Assembly (NCBI GenBank): GCA_031284985.1
Contig: JAITWZ010000018.1
Coordinates: 1 to 36,627, forward strand
DNA length: 36,627 nucleotides
Reading direction: 5' to 3'
Origin: Mycoplasmataceae bacterium
Lineage (GTDB): Bacteria > Bacillota_I > Bacilli_A > Mycoplasmatales > Mycoplasmoidaceae
Positions 1 through 8,874 of the stretch are shown piece by piece (positions within the stretch are counted from its first letter, which is position 1; every line of letters starts with the position of its first letter). The position numbers and the translations under genes are program-made. A model generated the notes under the pieces. That model was not told the DNA's origin. It did not search any database and saw nothing but the letters and a program-made list of their open reading frames with translations.

Positions 1-198
1 ACTTTTACCAAATTCAACACGTCTTGATCCAGAAGTTATACTAATATCGATTTCACCCGAATATTCAGTTACGATATCTTTCTTAACTGAACAACTACCA
101 ACAGTTAAAACAATTGGAGTTAGAAAAACTCCACCTATAATAAATGGTATATAAGTGCTTAATCGACGAAGGAGAGTTTTTCCAAGCATTTTAATCAT
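1..198 (-). CDS. Lipoprotein, N-terminal part only
   Basis: The first 66 codons of a leftward gene that runs off the left edge. Residues 1-36 form a lipoprotein signal peptide: basic start (KTLLRR), a hydrophobic stretch, and a lipobox ending TVGSC with the lipidated Cys at 36. The mature part begins with charged and Ser/Thr-rich sequence. No function can be assigned from what is visible. ATG at 198 is chosen because a TATGAT box ends five bases upstream; the in-frame ATG at 189 is an alternative. The signal peptide resembles those at 2833, 15125 and 18418, all with a proline several residues before the Cys. Confidence 0.75.
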   Translation of the reverse strand, partial: MIKMLGKTLLRRLSTYIPFIIGGVFLTPIVLTVGSCSVKKDIVTEYSGEIDISITSGSRRVEFGKS

Positions 199-203
199 AA
201 TCT

Positions 204-209
204 ATCATA
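204..209 (-). promoter_or_regulatory. Putative -10 box of the leftmost lipoprotein
   Basis: TATGAT on the minus strand ends 5 bases before the ATG at 198. A perfect TATAAT lies slightly further upstream (213-218), with 14 bases between it and the ATG. Either gives a leaderless or very short-leader transcript. Confidence 0.45.
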
Positions 210-289
210 TATATTATATCAATATGCACATGGGAAATTTAAGTAGTCTATATTAAATTAGACATACCAACCAAACTATGCAATGAATA

Positions 290-2089
290 CTAGTCGTCAG
301 ATCGAAGAATTTTAATAAAAATGTCTTGAGGAACTGATACGCTACCAATTGCTTTTAACTTCTTCTTACCCTCTTTTTGTTGTTCTAGTAATTTCTTTTT
401 TCGTGTCACATCTCCACCATAACATTTTGCTAGTACATTTTTATACATTGCTTTAATAGTTTCGCGAGCAATTACTTTACCACCAATTACTGCTTGAACA
501 GGTACTTCAAACAATTGACGGGGAATATTTGCTCGTAATTTGCTAACAATATTTCTTGCTTTCGCATATGCAAAATCACGATGTGTGATAAAAGAAAAAG
601 CATCAATCTTATCACCATTAAGCAATATATCAACTTTTACCAAATCCTGTTTTTTATAAGCGATGAATTCATAATCCATTGTTGCATAGCCTTGTGAGAT
701 TGATTTAAGTTTATCAAAAAATGAATAAATAATTTCTCCTAATGGTATTTCATAAATTGCTTGCAGACGCTTGCTTTCTAGAGCGATTAAATCTTTATAT
801 GTCCCACGATGATTTTGACATAATTTCATAATATCACCCAAATATTGCTCTGGGGTAGTTATTTTAATCAAAATAAATGGTTCTGACATAGATTTTATTG
901 TCGTACGATCAGGTAATTTAGCTGGGTTATCAATTATCTTTACAGTTTGGTCTGTTAATAAAACTTCGTATTTAACTGAAGGTGTTGAAAAAATTAAGTC
1001 AATATTATATTCTCTGCTAATTCTTTCTCTAATGACATCCATATGTAACAATCCTAAAAATCCACAGCGTACACCAAATCCTAAAGCTTGACTATTCTCA
1101 TATTCATAAACAAGTGAAGAGTCACTTAATGATATTTTACTCATAGCATCTTTCAATTGTTCATACTTAGAATTATCAATTGGAAAAATACCACTATAAA
1201 CCATTGGAAGAATCTTACGGTATCCTGGTAGTGTTTCTGAACAAGGGTTATTGGCATCAGTAACAGTGTCACCAACGCTAATGTCATGAGCGGTTTTAAT
1301 ATTGGCTGCAATTCATCCAACCTCTCCAGATGTTAAAATTTCTTTATTAACAATCTTTGGGGTCTTTACACCAAGTTCGCTAATGATAAATGTTTTATTT
1401 GTCGCCATCATTAAGATTTTTTGATTTAATCGTAATGTACCATTTTTTACACGGACTAAGCATACCACACCTTTATAAGCATCAAAATATGAATCAAAAA
1501 TTAAGGCTTGTGTTGGCAATGTGTCATCACCCTCTGGTGGAGGAATTTTTAAAACAATTTGTTCTAACAACTCATCAATATGCAATCCAGTCTTAGCAGA
1601 TATGCAACAAGCGTTAGTTGCATCAATACCTACTTTTTCCATAATATTTTGTTTAGTAAGTTCCACATCAGCACTTGGTAGATCGATTTTATTAATTATT
1701 GGAATAATTTCTAAATTGTTTTCCAATGCTAAATAAACATTAGAAATTGTTTGGGCTTCAACACCTTGCGTTGCATCTACCACTAGCAGTGCTCCTTCAC
1801 ATGCTGCTAAACTACGACTAACTTCATAAGTAAAGTCAATATGACCTGGGGTGTCAATCAAATGAAAGAAATATGTTTGTCCGTCTTTAGCGAGGTATTG
1901 TAATTGCACTGCATTTAATTTAATTGTAATTCCTCTTTCTCTTTCAATATCCATATTATCAAGAATCTGGTCAACCATTTCTCTTTTCGTTAAAGTGTTT
2001 GTTAGCTCAATGATACGATCTGATAGCGTAGATTTACCGTGATCTATGTGAGCAATGATTGAAAAATTTCTTATTTTTTGCTTTTCCAT
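290..2089 (-). CDS. lepA: Elongation factor 4 (LepA), translational GTPase
   Basis: 599 residues, the usual LepA length. It is a ribosome-bound GTPase that acts on stalled or mispositioned elongating ribosomes. The G domain is at the N-terminus: [11 protein letters not shown] (P loop), RGITI (switch I), DTPGH (switch II) and NKIDLP (base recognition). The LepA-specific C-terminal region is complete, with [20 protein letters not shown] near the end. The codon at about 1310-1312 is TGA and must be read as Trp (GEVGWMNA), otherwise the gene is split. There is no Shine-Dalgarno before the ATG; a TATAAT lies 17 bases upstream. It is divergent from the membrane-protein gene at 2206. Confidence 0.97.
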
Positions 2090-2106
2090 TATTGATGTCT
2101 AACTAA

Positions 2107-2112
2107 ATTATA
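2107..2112 (-). promoter_or_regulatory. Putative -10 box of lepA
   Basis: TATAAT on the minus strand, 17 bases before the lepA ATG, giving a leader of roughly ten bases with no Shine-Dalgarno sequence. Confidence 0.5.
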
Positions 2113-2179
2113 TAATTTAATAACATTATATGTTATATCAAATAAAACGTTAAAAAAATAAAAAAAAATGAATTTTGTA

Positions 2180-2185
2180 TATAAT
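2180..2185 (+). promoter_or_regulatory. Putative -10 box of the two-TM protein gene
   Basis: TATAAT lies only 2 bases before the ATG at 2188. Transcription should start near 2192, so that ATG would not be in the mRNA; the first transcribed in-frame ATG is at 2206. Confidence 0.5.
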
Positions 2186-2205
2186 ATATGTATAGACCCA
2201 TAAGA

Positions 2206-2634
2206 ATGGCACACAATAGCATGGAAAGAACAAATAACGAGCGAGCAGTAGAAGCGGTCCAAAATTCAGACATCGTTAGCGATCCTTTCTATTCTAATGC
2301 CTACTTGAAAGCTTTTTCTGGAAATCTAGTTCGAAAAGTTTTTTGTGTTTTTATCATTTTGTTGAATATTTGTGTGTTTGCCTTGGTATTTATTGGTGTA
2401 ATATACGTTTGTAATGCAGGTAAAATACCTTTCATTGATAAACCATTACCTAGTTTCTTTGAAAACTTTATGTTACTTGATCCAAAGAACCCTGGTAAAC
2501 TTTCTGTCTATGGTCACATCGTTATAATTGGTTCTGCAGCTTTAATATTGGTTGATATCATATTATTAATTATGGTACTTTCTTTTGGTTCAATGCGTTC
2601 TCATATTAAGAAACTTGAATCTACAAAGTTGTAA
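2206..2634 (+). CDS. Small two-TM membrane protein, unknown function
   Basis: 142 residues from the ATG at 2206; a longer form from 2188 is possible but its start would lie upstream of the predicted transcription start. A charged N-terminal region of about 45 residues is followed by a first membrane segment rich in Ile, Val and Phe (VFCVFIILLNICVFALVF) and an intervening loop containing DPKNPGK. A second membrane segment (IIGSAALILVDIILLIMV) and a short basic tail ending KKLESTKL follow. No family recognised. It is expressed divergently from lepA; the next 180 bases hold no gene. Confidence 0.7.
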   Translation: MAHNSMERTNNERAVEAVQNSDIVSDPFYSNAYLKAFSGNLVRKVFCVFIILLNICVFALVFIGVIYVCNAGKIPFIDKPLPSFFENFMLLDPKNPGKLSVYGHIVIIGSAALILVDIILLIMVLSFGSMRSHIKKLESTKL

Positions 2635-2818
2635 AACTTTAATATAAGCTGTTATTTACGTAATTTTCTTGTAATTAAGGTTTTAATACTAAGTTTGTGG
2701 TTTTTTGCCTTGTACAAGCCTTTATGGAGTTATAACACACTTTGCTGCAACAACAAAGTATTTTAACATGCAAAGGACCGTAAAACTAAGCAAACTCACC
2801 ACTATGCTTTTGAATTTA

Positions 2819-2824
2819 TATAAT
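2819..2824 (+). promoter_or_regulatory. -10 box of a leaderless lipoprotein gene
   Basis: TATAAT, 8 bases before the ATG at 2833; no Shine-Dalgarno. Confidence 0.6.
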
Positions 2825-2832
2825 ATATACAT

Positions 2833-3786
2833 ATGAAACAGATAAAACCTTTATTAACTTCAACAATTAAATTAGTAGTTGGTGTTTGCATAATTATACC
2901 AACTCCACTATTTATAGTTAATAGTTGTGCTGTAACAGATTTTTTTAAATTCAACATGGCCATCATGAATTCACGTATGTGGCCCACATTAAATGGTGAT
3001 TTTAATCCTGGTAGACCTAATTCACCATTTACATATATCGAAGGTTCAAGCACTGTGATGGGTTGGCCGTATGGTACGATACGATATGAACACCCTACTT
3101 GGTGGGAATTATATGATCTGCTATTATTTGTTAACTATGTAGATGTACGTGTTGAATTACGTAATTATAAAGATTTCATTAGTGACAGTACTTTATGGTA
3201 TAAAGACACCACTAATAAAGAAATGTATACTGTTAACACACTTGATGCATTACTAGGGTTTGGCTATGTGTATAGTGTAAATGTCAATTTTGGTGCAGTT
3301 GCCGAATCCCATGGCGCAGATTGAGATGATGATTATAAAGGAGGGACATATACACCAGGAAGTGGCTGATACATGCGTAGCGTAGGTGTTTCTACATGAC
3401 CTAACGCCACTAACTGAAAGGCCTACCCTTTTTGACCAGGTAGTAATTCCCACACATATTATAATGGGGATTTTGACAATGTTATAAAAACCCACAAAAT
3501 GGGTTCACATGAATTTGGTGTGGCAGGTTTTTTGTCTGGAATGCGTTTATATTATGATTCTGGTCATAAAGTTAATTCTCTAACTGTTCGACCAGATGCT
3601 AATTATACACGACCAATTGCTTTAAATGCTTATTATAGTGTAGACGGTCATAGTGGGTTAACAGGTTGAGAAGAAGTTAAACAACATTATTTCCCATGAT
3701 ATAGTACTAACTTGACCTATTTAGATAAAGGATCAGCTAGACCATTCCGTAAATGAGTCATCACTGATGATACAAGGTTTGCTTAA
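2833..3786 (+). CDS. Trp/Tyr-rich lipoprotein, unknown function
   Basis: 317 residues, continuous only if eight TGA codons between 3322 and 3759 are read as Trp. Residues 1-32 form a lipoprotein signal peptide (lysines, long hydrophobic core, lipobox IVNSC, Cys32), so the protein should be anchored on the outer face of the membrane. The mature part is unusually rich in Trp, Tyr, Gly and Asn (for example PTWWELYDLL and GGTYTPGSGW), as in carbohydrate- or surface-binding proteins, but no known domain was recognised. The stop lies 5 bases from the convergent basic-protein gene. The gene starts from its own leaderless promoter. Confidence 0.8.
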
Positions 3787-3791
3787 AATAA

Positions 3792-3917
3792 TTATTTAGT
3801 AGCAGCAGCAAGTTTAACTCGAGCCAATTTACGATTCTTCTTAGCAATCTGTTTTTGTCTCTTTATTTTGATACGAACTTTTTCTGCTTCTTTAGTACGA
3901 TGACGACGACGTGACAT
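3792..3917 (-). CDS. 41-residue highly basic protein
   Basis: A short gene encoding 41 residues that begins MSRRRHRTKEAEKVR and continues with a helix-like run of Lys, Arg, Ala and Ile; about 45% of residues are Lys or Arg. Size and composition resemble small ribosomal or nucleic-acid-binding proteins, but it matches none that I recognise (not L34, L36 or S21 as I know them). Support for it being real: a perfect TATAAT ends 8 bases before the ATG, as for other first genes in this window, and the frame fills the gap between its neighbours. It is convergent with the lipoprotein gene and divergent from the ubiquitin-like gene. Confidence 0.6.
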   Translation of the reverse strand: MSRRRHRTKEAEKVRIKIKRQKQIAKKNRKLARVKLAAATK

Positions 3918-3925
3918 ATATATAC

Positions 3926-3931
3926 ATTATA
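3926..3931 (-). promoter_or_regulatory. -10 box of the 41-residue basic protein
   Basis: TATAAT on the minus strand, 8 bases before the ATG at 3917. Confidence 0.55.
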
Positions 3932-4012
3932 TAATATTGATAAGTTTTGTTAAAAAAAACATAGTCATATATGGTAGAAAAACATCTTTCTTGTTTTCTC
4001 ATTTTAATTTGA

Positions 4013-4018
4013 TATAAT
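4013..4018 (+). promoter_or_regulatory. -10 box of the ubiquitin-like gene
   Basis: TATAAT ends 7 bases before the ATG at 4026. A weak -35-like TTGTTT begins at 3991, 16 bases upstream. The mRNA should be leaderless. Confidence 0.6.
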
Positions 4019-4025
4019 TAATTAT

Positions 4026-4622
4026 ATGATGATTTTTGTTAGCTTGCCATACAAGGCATCCATTACCTTGGAAGTGGAACCAACTGATATGATCAGTACT
4101 GTTAGTGGGTACATAGCTGATAAAACAACTTGAACAGATGGCCAATATTGGGATTTATATTTTGCTGGAAAATTTCTTTTAGCTGAAAATACACTACAGG
4201 ATTACTCAATTCAAAAAGATAGCACACTACATTTGCAATTTTTTGAATTGAATATTGCATATAAAAAACATGATTTTATAATAACACCAGTTTTGTATCA
4301 TTCTTCACTAATCGACACAATTATTGCTAACAATGAGTTGTACAATTATTTCACTGCAGATGAAATTAGTGACATGACTTTTGCATGTAATAACAAGAAG
4401 ATTGACAAGAATTTAGATTGAAAAAGTGTTTACCAAGAATACCACACATATAAAATTGATGCCGCAAATGCAAAACAATTCGATATAACTTCGCTTTATT
4501 ATTTAGGTGGTGGAATTGGTGTTGGATTGCTTTTATGAATTTTAATATTTATAATATTATTTATTAGAAAACGTCAAAGAAATAAATTTGCCTACTATGC
4601 TGATGATAATGTAGGTGCTTAA
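4026..4622 (+). CDS. Membrane-anchored ubiquitin-like protein
   Basis: 198 residues with TGA read as Trp at 36, 132 and 171. Residues 1-72 align with eukaryotic ubiquitin end to end with a single one-residue insertion; by eye about 36 of 70 positions are identical. Shared blocks include IFV (3-5), ITLEVEP (13-19), FAGK (46-49), TL-DY (56-60) and IQK-STLHL (62-70). Lysines equivalent to ubiquitin K33, K48 and K63 are kept; K6, K27 and K29 are not, and the Ile44 patch is changed. The LRLRGG tail is absent. Residues 74-145 look like a second, degenerate copy of the fold (LIDTI, SDMTFAC, NLDWKSVY). Residues 158-180 are a membrane segment starting LGGG, followed by RKRQR. The positive charges after the helix favour an outward-facing N-terminus, yet there is no signal peptide, so topology is open. 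Conjugation seems unlikely. Confidence is high for ubiquitin homology and low for role. Confidence 0.88.
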
Positions 4623-4707
4623 TTTTAAGGTATTAAGACATTAACTATTACCATATTTATGGTTTTAAAACAACTAAACCCATGGAATGAATAGTTATTA
4701 GATGTCA

Positions 4708-4713
4708 TATAAT
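4708..4713 (+). promoter_or_regulatory. Putative -10 box before a small ORF and membrane protein
   Basis: TATAAT ends 7 bases before an ATG at 4721, the same spacing as at other first genes here. Confidence 0.45.
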
Positions 4714-4720
4714 ATCCATA

Positions 4721-4780
4721 ATGTTAATATCTAAGAGCAGGAAAATTAATCATAATACTTTATCACTTCTTGTTAGTTAA
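4721..4780 (+). CDS. Possible 19-residue leader peptide
   Basis: A short open frame (MLISKSRKINHN... ending LLVS) begins at the expected transcription start of a TATAAT promoter and stops 10 bases before the next gene. It could be a leaderless leader peptide, or simply the chance first ATG in the 5' leader of the gene at 4791. Only position supports it. Confidence 0.25.
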   Translation: MLISKSRKINHNTLSLLVS

Positions 4781-4790
4781 TTTTGAGTAG

Positions 4791-5033
4791 ATGAAGAAAA
4801 ATAAAGTATTGAGATTTTTTAGTGTTGACAACTGTCTATTTTACGGTGGTAGTGTTTTAATAATTATTCCGTTGATTATCGGTTTATCTATCAATACGAG
4901 TGAAGCACAATGATATTTTCCACTTTTAATAGTTATGTGATCAATATGGTCTCATTTGTATTGTTACATCATTATTTACTATAAGAAAAAGAATGAAGGA
5001 CACTATAAGAAAAACAAAGGAAGCAAAAGATAG
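4791..5033 (+). CDS. 80-residue two-TM protein with Lys-rich tail
   Basis: 80 residues with TGA as Trp at 41 and 50. A short basic N-terminus precedes a first membrane segment (VLIIIPLIIGLSI) and a second one (WYFPLLIVMWSIW...YIIIYY). The hydrophilic tail is full of Lys (KKKNEGHYKKNKGSKR) and should be cytoplasmic, making the protein a hairpin with both ends inside. A TAG immediately upstream in frame fixes the ATG. It has no recognised family. It lies 168 bases downstream of the ubiquitin-like gene on the same strand and could be read with it. Confidence 0.6.
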
Positions 5034-5061
5034 CAAGCCATCTCACACTTAAAAAATATTA

Positions 5062-5823
5062 CTATATAAATGGTGTGTCTTTAAGCAACTTGATGATGTC
5101 CTTCAAACTTGTAATGACATATTTAGTATCAGGTGATTTGGTACCATTGTCAGCATTAGTGGTTAAAGTTGAACCTATTCTAAAGCAAGCAGCTAATTTA
5201 GCGTTATTTGATCCAGAAACATCACGAGAAATTGTATCACCGATATAAACCGTCTCACTTGGCTTCACATTTAAATCTTCGCATGCTGCTAGAAAAATTT
5301 CTTTTTGAGGTTTTCGCATTTGACTCTTGCATGAAAGATAAATACAATTAGGATCAAAATAATGATATATATCATTATTAAATAAACGTAATAACACAAA
5401 ATCTAAACTATCAGTGTTAGAAATTATCCCAAGTTTATATTTCTTCGATAATTTTTTTAATACCGCCTTTGCCTCTGGTCTAATCTTGCCATCACCTGTG
5501 CTTTTTCAAACATTAATGGTATTGTTTGCAATTAACTTTAAAGTTGTTTGATCAATGGACTTAATTCATGGTAACAAAATAAATTTTGATAGACGAAAAT
5601 ATGGATCACAATCAATATCATTATGCAATTTTGTTCAATTTTTAAATTTTTTAGACCCTTCTACTCATTTGGCAGCAAATGTACTAGCATCGACATTGAT
5701 GTTGATATGATGCTTTTTTAAATAGTCTAACACAGCTTGACCAGCAGCTTGGTGATGGTCATTAGCTACTTTATCAGAGTAGAATAATGTTCCACCAATG
5801 TCAAATATAACAGCCTTAATCAT
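5062..5823 (-). CDS. HAD-superfamily hydrolase
   Basis: 253 residues. Motif I is VIFDIGGTLF (Asp8), motif II GIISNTDS, motif III Lys in RKPQKEIF, motif IV YIGDTISRD. Together with a helical cap between motifs I and II these mark a HAD phosphatase-type enzyme. The substrate cannot be told; relatives remove phosphate from sugar phosphates or nucleotides. The residue two after the nucleophile is Gly rather than the usual Asp general acid, so phosphatase chemistry may be altered. Several TGA codons are read as Trp. The ATG at 5823 (MIKAVIF) is preferred, 34 bases after the upstream gene; an in-frame ATG at 5850 would add nine residues. Probably cotranscribed with that gene. Confidence 0.85.
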
Positions 5824-5857
5824 ATGAGGTTGGATCGTCAGTAAGCACATATACTCT

Positions 5858-6718
5858 TCAATTTATGTAATTAGGGTATAAAAATGTTAAAAAATCTATT
5901 TCATATGTGGTGGCTAACAACATTTCATATGATTCAGTGAAAAAATAATTGTTTTTCTCTTCATCTACAACAGGAATACCATATCCAACAAACAGACTAG
6001 CAATTTTTGTCACATTAAGAAATGTTTGATTATTAGTTGCTAGAACAAAGTTGATATCTTCACTATTTTCGCTTCCAAAAGTCATTCGACTAATTTCATT
6101 GATAAAACCAACTGCATGAAGTTTTTTAAATTCGTCATTTGTTGAGTAAAATCGAAAAGTAGCTTGTTCAACAACCGGCTCTTGTTCACCAAGCTCTTCA
6201 TCATAAACAGGAAACGCTACAGGAACAGAAAGTACAAAGCTTGCATCAATTTTAATACCATGAAGTTTACTAACTGCATATTTAATATTAATATCAGTGA
6301 TTGACTGATAATCGATATTCCCATATAATTGTTCATATTCGTTTATAACAGATTGTAAAACCATTCCATACCCGTTAATGATAGCTACAACATATGTGTT
6401 ATCATTAATGTCCTGTTTTACTTTATTAGCATATTCACCATCATCAAGTTCACTATATTTGTCTAAATTTATTTTTTTACTACTACCATATGCACGGTCA
6501 ACAGCATAAAATTTACTACTAGCACCTTGTACATAACTTTTATAATCAACAGCGGTATATTCACCATGTATAATGACAAAATTTTGAATTATAAACGGCA
6601 GGAAGTATGCAAAAATTAATAGACCTATAAATAATATAAGACCACCAAAAATTGCAAATATTTTACGTATAGGGCGGTATCGTTTTACGCGGAAAGGTAT
6701 TAACAATGGGTTATCCAT
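5858..6718 (-). CDS. Membrane-anchored protein, unknown function
   Basis: 286 residues with no in-frame TGA. A basic cytoplasmic stretch (RVKRYRPIRK) leads into one strong membrane segment at about residues 21-47 (IFAIFGGLILFIGLLIFAYF). The remaining ~240 residues should be extracellular and are mixed alpha/beta in character, with many Asp, Tyr and Asn and no cysteine. No family recognised. The start is set by a TATAAT 8 bases upstream (leaderless). It shares a 40-base divergent promoter region with trhP1, and the HAD gene follows directly. Confidence 0.7.
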   Translation of the reverse strand: MDNPLLIPFRVKRYRPIRKIFAIFGGLILFIGLLIFAYFLPFIIQNFVIIHGEYTAVDYKSYVQGASSKFYAVDRAYGSSKKINLDKYSELDDGEYANKVKQDINDNTYVVAIINGYGMVLQSVINEYEQLYGNIDYQSITDINIKYAVSKLHGIKIDASFVLSVPVAFPVYDEELGEQEPVVEQATFRFYSTNDEFKKLHAVGFINEISRMTFGSENSEDINFVLATNNQTFLNVTKIASLFVGYGIPVVDEEKNNYFFTESYEMLLATTYEIDFLTFLYPNYIN

Positions 6719-6726
6719 ATATTTAT

Positions 6727-6732
6727 ATTATA
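6727..6732 (-). promoter_or_regulatory. -10 box of the membrane-anchored protein gene
   Basis: TATAAT on the minus strand, 8 bases before the ATG at 6718. Confidence 0.6.
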
Positions 6733-6747
6733 TAAACTACAATTTTA

Positions 6748-6753
6748 TATAAT
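6748..6753 (+). promoter_or_regulatory. -10 box of trhP1
   Basis: TATAAT, 5 bases before the ATG at 6759. The two divergent -10 boxes are only 15 bases apart. Confidence 0.6.
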
Positions 6754-6758
6754 AACTT

Positions 6759-7682
6759 ATGGAATTACTCATTAACCCTACAAGTTATGATAATGCAATC
6801 GATTTAATTGAATTGGGCATTCACCAAATAAATATTGGATTACGCGAGTTTAGTATGCGAAATAATTGCATTTTAACGTTCGCACAGATAAAAAAAATAA
6901 TTAGTAATAAAAAATCCACAAAAATCATCCTGTTGTTTAATAAAATATTTTTTGAGCAAGATATAGAGGATTTAGAAAAAATGTTAGTCGAAGTATCTAA
7001 ATTAGACATTGATGGAATAATTTTCTGTGATTATGCAATTTGTCAAATATGTTTTGAAAAGAAATTAAAAGTTAACTTAATATACCACCCTGAAACTTTA
7101 AACGTTAATTATGGTCAAATTCCTTTTTTTGAAAAAAATGGTATTAGTGAGATAGTATTAGCTAGAGAACTAAATTCACTAAACATTAAAGATATAGCTG
7201 CTCATAAAGGAACAATAAAAATCCAAATACAAGTAGCTGGTTATAGTTATATGATGCAATCACGCTGACCACTATTAACAAACTTTAAGGAGGCTTATAA
7301 GATCAAAGACGAAGTTCACGGTAAAAAACTCATGTTAAAAGAACCAACGCGTAAACATCAATTCTTAATCATTGAAGACAAAGATGGTACACACATATTT
7401 ACTAAATATAATCTCTCACTAATTGACAAACTTAAAGAATTGGAAACAATGGGTGTTGATACTATTAGAATCGATTCTTTCCTTCATGATGCGCAATGAA
7501 CACTAATCACTGCTAAATATTACATGGAAGTGCTAAAAAACCAAAAAAAGAAAACCATCACAGAAAGCATTATCGCCTTTAAGAAATTTGATAAACTTAT
7601 TTCTGCAGGTTTTTATGAAATTAATCGTGATAATTTAATTTATCTGAAGGATGAACAAAAATTGGAGTGGGATAATGAATAA
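6759..7682 (+). CDS. trhP1: U32-family tRNA hydroxylation protein, short subunit (TrhP1/YrrN-like)
   Basis: 307 residues, the size of Bacillus YrrN. It is a peptidase-U32-like protein with the TIM-barrel-like layout (MELLINPTSYDNAIDLIELG, then GISEIVLARELN), matching the partner gene downstream. In Bacillus subtilis the YrrN-YrrO pair is needed for prephenate-dependent formation of 5-hydroxyuridine at position 34 of tRNAs; the same role is inferred here. The U32 signature with its Cys residues is degenerate here (VAGYSYMMQSRW), which is normal for the short partner. It overlaps trhP2 by 8 bases, so translation is likely coupled. Two TGA codons are read as Trp. Confidence 0.8.
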
Positions 7683-8874
7683 GAAAATAGAGTTATTGGC
7701 ACCAGCTGGAGATTTTAACAAGGCAAAAACAGCAATTGATTTTGGCGCAGATGCTGTTTATATTGGTGGCACTGGCTACTCATTACGAGCTAGAGCTAAT
7801 AATTTTTCACTTGAAGATATTTCTAAAATAAGTACATATGTACATAGCAAACATAAAAAATGATATCTAGTAGTTAATGTTTTATGTCAAAATCATATGC
7901 TAACAGACTTTGCTGATTATTTTAAAAAAGTATTGCCATTCAAACCAGATGCATGCATAGCTTCTGATCCTTTTATAATTAGTCAGATTAAAAAAATTAG
8001 TCCGCAAACACCAATTCATGTTTCCACACAACAATCAATCACTAACTCGAAAGCATCACTATTCTTTAAACGTAATGGGGCAGAGCGGGTTATTCTATCA
8101 CGTGAAGTAAGTTATCGTGAACTTACACCACTAATTAAAAATGTCAAGGATGCTATTGACATTGAAACATTTGCCCATGGTGCAGTATGTATAGGTTATA
8201 GTGGACGTTGCATGCTAAGTAACAATTTCTGTCTGCGAGATTCAAACATCGGAGGTTGTGCACAATCATGCCGCTGAGTAATGAGTTTATATGATGATAA
8301 AAAACTTTATAGTGATAAATTTACTATGTCAGCAAAAGACATGTGCCTTATTTCTAAAGTTGAACAACTAATCAAAATTGGTATATCTTCACTTAAGATA
8401 GAAGGGCGTATGAAGAGTGAATACTACATTGCTACCATAGTTAAAGCCTATCGTAATGCAATTGATGCCATATACCGTAATGAGCATAATATTGATGACT
8501 ACATTAAGGATGCAGCAAAAGCCGCCAACCGTAGCGCTGATATTGCTTGGTTTGATAAAAATCCCAATTGCCATAAAATGTTATACTATGAAAAACAGCA
8601 AACAGTGACACAAAACTTCGCTTTTGTCATCAATAAAAAAATCAATAGCAACACATATGAAATAACCGTTAAGAACAATATGAAGATGTCGGATAAATAT
8701 GAATTAATCTCAAAAAATTTTAATAAAACTATTAATATAAAAATTCTGCAAATGAAAAACAAGGATATGGATAGTGTTACTGTTTTCCCTACTCCTCAAG
8801 CAATTGGTACTATCACCTTTGAGAAAGATATTGAATTGCAAATTGGCGATATTGGTAGAATTACTTCGATTTAG
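7675..8874 (+). CDS. trhP2: U32-family tRNA hydroxylation protein (TrhP2/YrrO-like)
   Basis: 399 residues. It carries the full U32 signature ETFAHGAVCIGYSGRCMLS, followed by the further cysteines of NNFCLRD and GGCAQSCRW that would hold an iron-sulfur cluster. The N-terminus KIELLAPAGDF and the GADAVYIGG motif are typical. It is homologous to Bacillus YrrO and E. coli TrhP and is inferred to make 5-hydroxyuridine on the tRNA wobble base. The GGAG at 7664-7667 is one of the few clear Shine-Dalgarno sequences in the window and supports the ATG at 7675. Its stop overlaps the convergent glycosyltransferase gene by 14 bases. Confidence 0.88.

Noticed and set aside
2188..2205. ATG at 2188 as the start of the two-TM protein
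   Set aside because: A TATAAT ends two bases before it, so it should lie upstream of the transcription start; ATG 2206 is preferred.
2635..2818. Gap between two accessory genes with a short CTTTG/CAAAG hairpin
   Set aside because: The stem is only five pairs with no T-run, and no RNA gene or protein frame was recognised.
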